A stretch of DNA of 7,713 bases, from the NCBI GenBank assembly GCA_007117175.1, contig SKGZ01000182.1:1-7713 (forward strand), given 5' to 3'. This document shows, piece after piece, positions 1 to 6,117 of the stretch (position 1 is the stretch's first letter; each line of letters starts with the position of its first letter). Under the pieces are notes generated by a model. It did no database searches. It saw nothing but the letters and a program-made list of their open reading frames with translations, and had not been told where the DNA came from. This DNA comes from Bacteriovoracales bacterium (GTDB lineage Bacteria > Bdellovibrionota > Bacteriovoracia > Bacteriovoracales > Bacteriovoracaceae). Position numbers and translations under genes: made by a program.

Positions 1-2
1 AT

Positions 3-1271
3 CTTAAAGAAAGAGGGTTAAAGTGCTTTCATACCAATGAAGTCAGTGAATCCATGCTTGCGGGCTATGATCTCATTGTCGTTGGAAATACCGTGAGTGG
101 CTCTTCTGATGAAGCGATATTAATTGAGAACTGTGGCCAACCTTATACATCATTTCCTAGTTTATTGGGAGGATTGATTTTACGAGATCGACAAGTGATT
201 GGAGTAGCTGGGACTCATGGAAAAACGACAACATCCTATTATCTTACCCAGATGCTGCAAAGTCTGGGACAGGACGTTGGATTTCTAGTTGGAGGTGTTC
301 TGGACAGCGGAACCTCTTCTCACTTAGGGCGATCACCATACTTTGTGATTGAATCTGATGAGTATGACTCTAGTTACTTCCAGAAGTTTTCTAAGTTTCG
401 CCAATATCAAATTAATCATTTATTGCTGACATCGCTAGAGTTTGACCATGCAGATATTTTTAATACTTTAGTTGATATTGAACAACAGTTTCACCCCATC
501 CTTTCGGATCTGTCTAGCTTGATTTACAACCAAGATTATGAAGGAGCTCAAAACATTGCTAGAGAATGTCAGAACAGTAATGACTCTGTCATTGTTCACA
601 GTTTTGGACTCAAGAGCTTTTACGGGCCGAGAGAGATCAAGGTCAAAGATGCCAAAACCTACTTTAGTATCTTGTTAGGGGGGGAACTCACCTCATTTGA
701 AACCAATATCATGGGAGTTCAAAATATTCTGAACTTAAGTATCTGTATCTTATTTTGTCACCAAGAAGGATTTGCAACTTCTGCTATTCAAGCTGCGGTG
801 AGCACATTGAAAAATGTAAAAAGACGTCAAGAAAATCGAGGAAAGTATGGGAAATTGCATGTGATTGATGACTTTGCCCATCACCCTACCTCTGTTTCTT
901 TAACTCTTGACGCTATTCAAAAGTCTTATCCTGGCAAGAAAATCTTCATTGCCTTTGAAGCTGTCACATCAACAGCTCGCAGTAGTGCTTTCCAAGAGGA
1001 ATTCTCTCGCTCTTTTGCTGGCGCAGAGTGTGTTTATGTTCTTAATCCTCAGTTAGCGACCAATGCAAAGAAATATGATGATCTGAACTATCAGCAATTG
1101 ACTGAGGACTTATGTTCTCAAGGGATTAGGGCGCATCAGATTTTTGACCTCAAGGAATTACGGGCCCATCTTGATAAAATTAAAAATCAAGATGATGTTT
1201 TTGTCGTCTTTAGCAATAGGACGGCATTAGGGTTATGGGAATGCTCAGATTTTCTTTCAAAATTACATTGA
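3..1271 (+). CDS. mpl: UDP-N-acetylmuramate:L-alanyl-gamma-D-glutamyl-meso-diaminopimelate ligase (Mpl family), 5'-truncated by the window
   Basis: Cytoplasmic Mur ligase that joins recycled murein tripeptide to UDP-MurNAc using ATP. The frame is open to the left edge, so the Met codon at base 54 is internal. The visible part is 422 residues, and about 40 N-terminal residues, including the start of the Rossmann-like UDP-binding domain, are missing by comparison with E. coli Mpl. Fragment residues 70-77 hold the ATP-binding GTHGKTTT. FVIESDEYD lies near 114-122, and LEFDHADIF near 145-153 is a hallmark that separates Mpl from MurC. DDFAHHPT marks the third domain. Two usually conserved C-terminal motifs differ: EPRSNT is EAVTST and SNGGFGG is SNRTALG. 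The stop lies within the next gene, which suggests translational coupling. The Mpl family assignment is secure; the exact peptide substrate is less so because of these changes. Confidence 0.9.
   Translation, partial: LKERGLKCFHTNEVSESMLAGYDLIVVGNTVSGSSDEAILIENCGQPYTSFPSLLGGLILRDRQVIGVAGTHGKTTTSYYLTQMLQSLGQDVGFLVGGVLDSGTSSHLGRSPYFVIESDEYDSSYFQKFSKFRQYQINHLLLTSLEFDHADIFNTLVDIEQQFHPILSDLSSLIYNQDYEGAQNIARECQNSNDSVIVHSFGLKSFYGPREIKVKDAKTYFSILLGGELTSFETNIMGVQNILNLSICILFCHQEGFATSAIQAAVSTLKNVKRRQENRGKYGKLHVIDDFAHHPTSVSLTLDAIQKSYPGKKIFIAFEAVTSTARSSAFQEEFSRSFAGAECVYVLNPQLATNAKKYDDLNYQQLTEDLCSQGIRAHQIFDLKELRAHLDKIKNQDDVFVVFSNRTALGLWECSDFLSKLH
1229..1232 (+). promoter_or_regulatory. Shine-Dalgarno AGGG that selects start 1241
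   Basis: AGGG lies inside the end of mpl, 8 bases before ATG 1241 and only 2 before ATG 1235. It therefore favours the downstream Met and a product beginning MLRFSFK, which is also the better signal peptide start. Its position within the mpl reading frame suggests that ribosomes finishing mpl feed the second gene. Confidence 0.5.
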
Positions 1272-2893
1272 TACTCATTTTTCTCAGTTGCGAGAGCTTC
1301 GCTAAAGAAGGAAAAGAACAAATTCCTAAGTTTGATGAATACTTGCTAGCGTTAAAAGAATTTAAAAAACAAGCCTGTCAGAAAACGGATGAGCAAAGTT
1401 ATAAAGATTTACTCAGCGAATATCGAGGCAGAGGGTTTTATCTTCCTCGAAGAGACAAAACTCTCGATTTGATATCTTTGCGCCTGGGGCTAAAACTTCT
1501 TGATGAAAAGATCGAATGGTTGGAGCAAACTGAAAAAAAAATAAAGAAAGGTATTGATCGCAAGAGCATTGATCACTCATTAGAGCAATTAGAATCCATA
1601 ATAGATCAGCTATTACAGTTAAAGTTTCAATTCGAAAAACATAAAGTCAAAAAAGCAGTTTTAGAAGGACAACAGAAGCGAATTCAACTCCATCAGCAGT
1701 GGAAAAAACTCAGTGAGAAAATATTTTTTCTTAAAAATTTTAATTTCCCTACTGATCACTTAAAGAATAGAGCGGATTACGAATCTTTGGATGAGCAAAA
1801 AGAAACGATTAAAAGAAATCTCATCTTCACCAAAAGAAAAATTTTGGAGGATGGAGCGAGTGAGAGCGATGGTAGTGGCAGTGACTTAATGCTTCGAAGC
1901 GTTTTTGATTCAATACAATTACAATTTCCAATTAAAGAAAATTTTCTATCAGATCAGCTTCGCTCTGACCTCGATTGGTTTCTAAAATCCCTTAAGTCCT
2001 ACTTAAGAAAAAATAACGACCAAAAGATACAAAAAAGACATGGGCATTGGTTAAGCCGTGTTAGGCAGCATCGTGAATACTACAATGGCCTTCTACTGAT
2101 GCCCCCACAAAAACGAAGACAAATTGCCCTGCACTCTTATCATGCGCAACGTAATATTAGTGATTTTAATGATCAAAAACAGTTAGCGACTTACCTTTTT
2201 TGGCAAGAAAAGAGTGAAGCTATGCAAAAAATATTTGCTTTAGACTCTTTGCTTTTACATGAGGTGGGAAGAGTTGACCCCACAGGCCTAGAAAGATTGG
2301 ACGTTCTCAATGTCTTTATCAATCGGGTGAACTTAGAACCCTTTAATCACTTAGCTCCACAGCAAGCTCTGAGGGTTTTATTGGACAGACAAAAGAGTCC
2401 AGCTTCAGCAAAATGGCTAAATACTTTACTTCGACGTGGTGAGTTCTCTTTTACCTATTTCTATATTCCATCCAGTTATCATCTTTATTGCCCTGATATT
2501 TACCCTGGAATTAATAATTTAAGAAAAGAAAATTATCGGCTCATAAAGCAAAGTCTTGCACAGCAAGAAAGAGATTCAAAATTAATTGGATACTTTTCTC
2601 GAGTTTCAATGCTGGGGCGAATTGATATGTCATCAGTTTGGACTCATTGGTCTGATCGCAGTGAGCGGCCAGGGAGTTTAATTAGAGAACAGTCTTCGTC
2701 AGTACTCAAAAAGGCACTTAAAAACGGCAATTTTCGTTATTATTACCATTTTCTTTATCAGGGTGAACAGCATTGGGTTATCGAGATCCAAGAGCAAACC
2801 TACGTGATGAAAGGTCGTTTACAGAGTCCAATCTTTTACCATTACCGTAATCCCCATCTTTTTCGATTTTTTCGCCTTGTTTCAACAGATTAA
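1241..2893 (+). CDS. Exported protein of unknown function with coiled-coil N-terminal half and possible SleB-like cell wall hydrolase region
   Basis: I do not recognise a named family. The start at 1241 is preferred over ATG 1235 because AGGG at 1229-1232 then sits 8 bases upstream rather than 2; the product is 550 residues. Residues 1-22 look like a signal peptide: MLRFSFK, a hydrophobic ILIFL core, then SFA before KEGK. The preceding FLSC is a poor lipobox, so a lipoprotein is less likely. Residues about 70-170 are rich in Lys, Glu, Gln and Leu and probably form a helical coiled coil. The C-terminal third contains HEVGRVD (Glu341), 19 residues, then NRV (Asn361), and later RGEFSFT (about 399-405). 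That order resembles the SleB/CwlJ hydrolase family (Glu, NRV, then GQFSWT), but the second half of its GEARGE motif is absent. Overlap with mpl, a peptidoglycan recycling gene, agrees with a wall-related job. The existence of the gene is well supported; the function is a guess. Confidence 0.85.
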   Translation: MLRFSFKITLILIFLSCESFAKEGKEQIPKFDEYLLALKEFKKQACQKTDEQSYKDLLSEYRGRGFYLPRRDKTLDLISLRLGLKLLDEKIEWLEQTEKKIKKGIDRKSIDHSLEQLESIIDQLLQLKFQFEKHKVKKAVLEGQQKRIQLHQQWKKLSEKIFFLKNFNFPTDHLKNRADYESLDEQKETIKRNLIFTKRKILEDGASESDGSGSDLMLRSVFDSIQLQFPIKENFLSDQLRSDLDWFLKSLKSYLRKNNDQKIQKRHGHWLSRVRQHREYYNGLLLMPPQKRRQIALHSYHAQRNISDFNDQKQLATYLFWQEKSEAMQKIFALDSLLLHEVGRVDPTGLERLDVLNVFINRVNLEPFNHLAPQQALRVLLDRQKSPASAKWLNTLLRRGEFSFTYFYIPSSYHLYCPDIYPGINNLRKENYRLIKQSLAQQERDSKLIGYFSRVSMLGRIDMSSVWTHWSDRSERPGSLIREQSSSVLKKALKNGNFRYYYHFLYQGEQHWVIEIQEQTYVMKGRLQSPIFYHYRNPHLFRFFRLVSTD

Positions 2894-2896
2894 TTC

Positions 2897-2925
2897 TTGC
2901 TGAATTTGTCACAATTCGTTATAAG
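2897..2925 (+). promoter_or_regulatory. Predicted sigma-70-type promoter for metK
   Basis: TTGCTG at 2897-2902 (3 of 6 matches to TTGACA) and TATAAG at 2920-2925 (5 of 6 to TATAAT) are separated by 17 bases. Transcription would begin near 2932, giving a leader of about 30 bases before ATG 2962. That is too short for a SAM riboswitch. The odd-centred palindrome TTGTCACAA at 2906-2914 lies in the spacer and could be an operator. This is prediction from sequence only. Confidence 0.35.
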
Positions 2926-2947
2926 TGAACCTTCATACTATTTTAGC

Positions 2948-2953
2948 AAAGGA
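2948..2953 (+). promoter_or_regulatory. Shine-Dalgarno AAAGGA that selects metK start 2962
   Basis: AAAGGA ends at the A of an in-frame ATG at 2953, so that codon cannot use it. ATG 2962 is 8 bases downstream, an ideal distance. The resulting [19 protein letters not shown] also matches the usual N-terminus of MetK proteins. Confidence 0.7.
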
Positions 2954-2961
2954 TGGTTGTG

Positions 2962-4140
2962 ATGGCAGGAAATTATCTTTTTACCTCTGAGTCCGTGACT
3001 GAAGGACACCCAGACAAAATAGCAGACCAAATTTCAGATAGCGTTTTAGATGCTTTTCTTGCTGGTGATCCAACTTCTAGGGTGGCTTGTGAGACGATGG
3101 TCACAACAGGTTTAGTTGTTCTGGCGGGTGAGGTGAGTTCAAAGTCACAGGTCGACTTTCAAGAGGTGGTGAGAAATCGCATTCGACATATTGGTTATGA
3201 TCACTCAGACAAGGGCTTTGATGCCAATACCTGCTCGGTGTTAGTCTCACTTGATAAGCAATCACCTGATATTGCAGTAGGGGTAGATGAAGGTACTGGT
3301 CTTTTTAAAGACCTTGGAGCAGGTGATCAAGGCTTGATGTTTGGTTATGCTGTTAATGAGACTGATCGCTTGATGCCATTGAGTATCGACCTTTCTCATC
3401 GACTTTCTCAGAGATTGAGTGCGGTACGAAAAAGCGGGACTTTGCCTTTGCTGCGACCTGATGGAAAAACACAAGTCTGTGTGCAGTATGAAAATAATCA
3501 GGTCAAAAGAATAGAGAGCGTCTTGGTTTCCACTCAGCACTCAGAAGAGATGAAACATTCAGATGTGGTCGCTGCAATGAGAGAAGAAGTGATTTCAAAA
3601 GTTGTTCCCAGTGAACTGGTGGACTCTAGAACTAAGTTTTTAATCAATCCAACTGGCCGCTTTGTCATTGGTGGACCTATGGGAGACTGCGGATTAACTG
3701 GTCGTAAGATAATTGTTGACACTTATGGAGGGCACGGGGCTCACGGTGGAGGGGCTTTTTCAGGCAAGGATCCCACTAAAGTGGATCGCTCAGCAGCCTA
3801 CGCAGCTCGCTATATTGCCAAGAATATCGTGGCCGCAGGACTAGCCGATAAGGCCCTTGTTCAAGTGGCTTATGCTATTGGCGTGGCAGAGCCGGTCTCA
3901 TTTGCAATTCATAGCTTTGGAACGGCCAAGGTTGATGAGGAGTTAATTGCTCAAAAATGCCTCAGCTTGTTAGACTTTAGGCCAAAGTCGATCATTGAAA
4001 GATTGAATTTACTCAATCCGATCTATTCTGAGACGGCAGCTTATGGTCACTTTGGCAGGGAGCCTCAAGTGATTGGACAGGCAGAGGTCTTCAGCTGGGA
4101 AAAAACAGACTTAGTGGATGAATTAAGATCCTTATTGTAA
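2962..4140 (+). CDS. metK: S-adenosylmethionine synthetase (methionine adenosyltransferase)
   Basis: Cytoplasmic enzyme that makes S-adenosylmethionine from methionine and ATP, releasing phosphate and diphosphate; it normally works as a tetramer using Mg2+ and K+. The product is 392 residues from ATG 2962, close to the 384 of E. coli MetK. The N-terminal [11 protein letters not shown] holds the catalytic His16 and Asp18. The signature [11 protein letters not shown] is at about 119-129, and the glycine-rich [16 protein letters not shown] begins at about 262. AIGVAEPVS and the C-terminal YGHFGRE are also as expected, and nothing essential appears changed. An in-frame ATG at 2953 would add only MVV and is poorly placed for the ribosome site. 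The gene probably leads an operon with the next two genes; its own promoter is predicted in the 68-bp gap upstream. No SAM riboswitch fits in that gap. Confidence 0.98.
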   Translation: MAGNYLFTSESVTEGHPDKIADQISDSVLDAFLAGDPTSRVACETMVTTGLVVLAGEVSSKSQVDFQEVVRNRIRHIGYDHSDKGFDANTCSVLVSLDKQSPDIAVGVDEGTGLFKDLGAGDQGLMFGYAVNETDRLMPLSIDLSHRLSQRLSAVRKSGTLPLLRPDGKTQVCVQYENNQVKRIESVLVSTQHSEEMKHSDVVAAMREEVISKVVPSELVDSRTKFLINPTGRFVIGGPMGDCGLTGRKIIVDTYGGHGAHGGGAFSGKDPTKVDRSAAYAARYIAKNIVAAGLADKALVQVAYAIGVAEPVSFAIHSFGTAKVDEELIAQKCLSLLDFRPKSIIERLNLLNPIYSETAAYGHFGREPQVIGQAEVFSWEKTDLVDELRSLL

Positions 4141-4165
4141 AAAGGTAGAACGCCGGGGAAGCGCT

Positions 4166-4393
4166 GTGTCAACTTTGTATTTTTTTATCAAATACACCCC
4201 GTTTTGGGCCATCCCCTTATTTTTACTAAGCGCACAAATGTTTATTGTCACTTATCAACGAAAGAAGAAAAGATTATCTCAATATTTTTTTCTCGCTTCA
4301 TTACTTTTTCTGATTTTTTTGGGTTACTATTATTGGGTAGGGGGGCCAACTCGAGCTGTAAGCGAGTTGCAATTATTCTTCAACTCTCTATAG
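4166..4393 (+). CDS. Small two-helix inner membrane protein of unknown function
   Basis: I do not recognise this 75-residue protein. It starts at GTG 4166, with GGGGA at 4155-4159 six bases upstream, which is good support for a non-ATG start. Two hydrophobic helices are visible, about residues 11-30 and 40-58, joined by a basic loop QRKKKR (31-36). By the positive-inside rule the loop faces the cytoplasm and both ends lie outside. The second helix ends in an aromatic GYYYWVGG, followed by a short soluble tail. It lies 25 bp after metK and 16 bp before the regulator, so it is probably co-transcribed with both. A helper or sensor role for the regulator is conceivable, but nothing in the sequence shows it. 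Confidence 0.75.
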   Translation: MSTLYFFIKYTPFWAIPLFLLSAQMFIVTYQRKKKRLSQYFFLASLLFLIFLGYYYWVGGPTRAVSELQLFFNSL

Positions 4394-4409
4394 AAGGTAG
4401 CAGTATCAG

Positions 4410-5966
4410 ATGGAAGAAATGGAAGATCTTAATTTTTTACAAGAAAGTTACCACGAAAAATCAAAAAATTTTTCGGATGATCGTCCAATCCTATTTTGTG
4501 ACAAGCCCAGGGTCGTTATTTTAGAAGATGATCAGTCTTTCGCTCTTACTCTGAAAATGTACCTTGAGCAAAAAATTAATGCAGAGGTTGTTGTTTATCA
4601 TACCAGCTCTGATTTCATTGAAAGCCTTGGCTCTATCAAAGCCGATGAGCCTTTTTGTTTTTTAACTGATATCAGCCTAGGGGCAGGACATGATGGGCTT
4701 TTTTTACTGGATTTATTAACTGAAAAGAAGACTAATTTTTTCTCTTTAGCGATGACTGGATTTGCCAGCATTGAAACTGCAATCTCTGCCACTAAAAAAG
4801 GTGTTTTTCAATACCTTACTAAACCATTTGAGCTAGACTGGCTTGCGAAGTTAATTGTGGATGGCTTTGCCCAGGAGCTTAAGGTTTTTATTAAAAACGA
4901 AGAAGTTGGATTTGAGCAAAATTTCTCCCTTTCAAGTAAGTCCATAAGAACAAACGAGACCTCAAAGGTTGTTCTAGAACCAGTGGAGCAAAGCGATCAA
5001 TTTTGCTCTATGATTGGTCGCTCTCTGCCAATGCAACAAGTTTTTGAGAGAATTCAAAAAGTTGCCAATAGCTCTTCGACTGTCTTAATTAGTGGAGCCT
5101 CAGGCACAGGAAAAGAGCTAGTGGTTAAGGCCATTCACCATCTCTCAAAGCGAGCGAAACACCCGCTGATTTCGGTGAACTGTGGGGCCATACCTGCCGA
5201 ATTACTTGAAAGTGAGCTTTTTGGACATATAAAGGGCTCTTTCACTGGAGCTATTGCCAATCGTAAAGGACGTTTTGAACTCTCTGAGGGAGGGACGATT
5301 TTTCTTGATGAGATAGGAGATATGCCTAAAACTCTTCAAGTTAAGTTATTGCGAGTATTGCAAACTCGACAGGTCGAACCGGTAGGGTGTTCATCCAGTG
5401 TACCTGTGAATTGTAGGGTGATTGCAGCAACTTTATGGGACTTAGAGCAAGCAGTTGCTCAAGGTCATTTTCGAGAAGATCTTTTCTATCGTCTCAATGT
5501 GATTCCTATCCGTTTGCCTCACCTGAGTGAGCGTCGAGAAGATATACCACTTTTAATCAGTCACTTTCTTCGAAAATATGTGAGTGCAGATCAAAGTAAT
5601 CTGATCGAGTTTTCAGTTAAGGCCTTTGATTTATTGCTTGCCTATGATTGGCCAGGCAATGTCAGGGAGTTAGAGAACATGATAGAGAGATTGGTGATTT
5701 TAAAAGGTGGGCAAATTATTATGCCCGAAGATCTACCGGCTAAGATTTACCAAGACAATCCTTTGACGAATATGAATTATAAAACTCTCTTTCAATTGCC
5801 AGACGAAGGAATTGAACTTAAGACAATTCTTTCTGAAATAGAAGACTCGCTTATTATTCAAGCGATGGATAGAACAAATGGCAATAAAAACAAAGCTTCT
5901 CAGTTACTGGGGCTAAACCGCACCACCCTGATCGAAAAAATTAAAAAGAAAAACTTGTCCGTATAA
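4410..5966 (+). CDS. Sigma-54-dependent response regulator (NtrC family: receiver, AAA+, Fis-type HTH)
   Basis: Two-component transcription activator of 518 residues that would use ATP to open promoters bound by RNA polymerase with sigma-54. Residues 1-33 are a polar extension. The receiver spans about 34-150, with acidic pair Asp40/Asp41, phospho-acceptor Asp87, Thr116 and Lys138 all present. A linker of about 45 residues follows. The AAA+ domain (about 198-430) has Walker A GASGTGKE (229-236), ELFGH, GSFTGA (276-281, usually GAFTGA), Walker B IFLDEIGD (297-304) and likely arginine fingers Arg355 and Arg361 in [11 protein letters not shown]. Sensor I reads AATLWDL, with Leu342 where Asn is usual. 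WPGNVREL carries sensor II Arg419. The C-terminal helix-turn-helix is about 480-516. GAAGG at 4393-4397 is 12 bases before ATG 4410, a rather long gap; ATG 4419 has no better site. No kinase is in the window, so it is an orphan here. Target genes are unknown. Confidence 0.95.
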   Translation: MEEMEDLNFLQESYHEKSKNFSDDRPILFCDKPRVVILEDDQSFALTLKMYLEQKINAEVVVYHTSSDFIESLGSIKADEPFCFLTDISLGAGHDGLFLLDLLTEKKTNFFSLAMTGFASIETAISATKKGVFQYLTKPFELDWLAKLIVDGFAQELKVFIKNEEVGFEQNFSLSSKSIRTNETSKVVLEPVEQSDQFCSMIGRSLPMQQVFERIQKVANSSSTVLISGASGTGKELVVKAIHHLSKRAKHPLISVNCGAIPAELLESELFGHIKGSFTGAIANRKGRFELSEGGTIFLDEIGDMPKTLQVKLLRVLQTRQVEPVGCSSSVPVNCRVIAATLWDLEQAVAQGHFREDLFYRLNVIPIRLPHLSERREDIPLLISHFLRKYVSADQSNLIEFSVKAFDLLLAYDWPGNVRELENMIERLVILKGGQIIMPEDLPAKIYQDNPLTNMNYKTLFQLPDEGIELKTILSEIEDSLIIQAMDRTNGNKNKASQLLGLNRTTLIEKIKKKNLSV

Positions 5967-6107
5967 CTTGGTTAAGCGTCAAAAAACTGCATTGGACTCT
6001 AGGTAAAATTTTCCAAATGGGAAAAAATTATCGCTTTAAATAAAAACCGCTGTACAATAGGGATAGATTTGCTAGGTAAGGATTGCTAGCAGGAAAAAAA
6101 TGACAGG
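5967..6107 (+). promoter_or_regulatory. Intergenic leader before the TPR gene: weak -10, hairpin and mini-ORF
   Basis: A -10-like TACAAT lies at 6053-6058 (5 of 6), but no good -35 is seen 15-19 bases upstream, so a promoter here is weak or depends on an activator. TTGCTAG occurs twice, at 6069-6075 and 6083-6089. TGCTAG (6070-6075) can pair with CTAGCA (6086-6091) to form a 6-bp hairpin that reaches the AGGA ribosome site at 6091-6094. No intrinsic terminator with a U-tract was found after the regulator, so read-through from it is possible. Confidence 0.3.
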
Positions 6108-6117
6108 ATGTGTGTGA
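6100..6117 (+). CDS. Possible five-codon leader peptide overlapping the TPR gene start
   Basis: ATG 6100 has AGGA at 6091-6094 five bases upstream and encodes MTGCV followed by TGA. That TGA (6115-6117) overlaps an in-frame GTG (6114-6116) of the TPR gene as GTGA, the arrangement seen in translational coupling. It is far too short to support from coding statistics and may be accidental. Confidence 0.2.
   Translation: MTGCV

Noticed and set aside
54..56. ATG 54 as the true start of the ligase
   Set aside because: The frame is open to the left edge, and the upstream residues (LKERGLKCF...) align with the expected interior of Mpl.
2894..2961. SAM riboswitch upstream of metK
   Set aside because: The gap is only 68 bases and shows none of the paired structure of known SAM riboswitches.
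3262..3722. Two minus strand reading frames opposite metK (92 and 62 residues)
   Set aside because: They are antisense to a strongly conserved enzyme gene and show no motif or ribosome site support.
4204..4524. 106-residue + strand reading frame
   Set aside because: It overlaps most of the two-helix membrane protein gene and the first 115 bases of the regulator, lacks a convincing ribosome site, and its translation has no recognisable features.
4598..4792. 64-residue minus strand reading frame
   Set aside because: It is antisense to the receiver domain of the regulator and is best explained as a shadow.
6009..6025. Inverted repeat TTTTCC / GGAAAA after the regulator, considered as a terminator
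   Set aside because: The stem is AT-rich and weak, and no U-tract follows on the + strand. A T-run follows only on the minus strand, where there is no gene to terminate.
6018..6034. Possible sigma-54 promoter (TGGG ... CGC) upstream of the TPR gene
   Set aside because: The GG to GC spacing is 11 or 12 rather than the required 10, and the flanking bases do not match TGGCAC-N5-TTGC.
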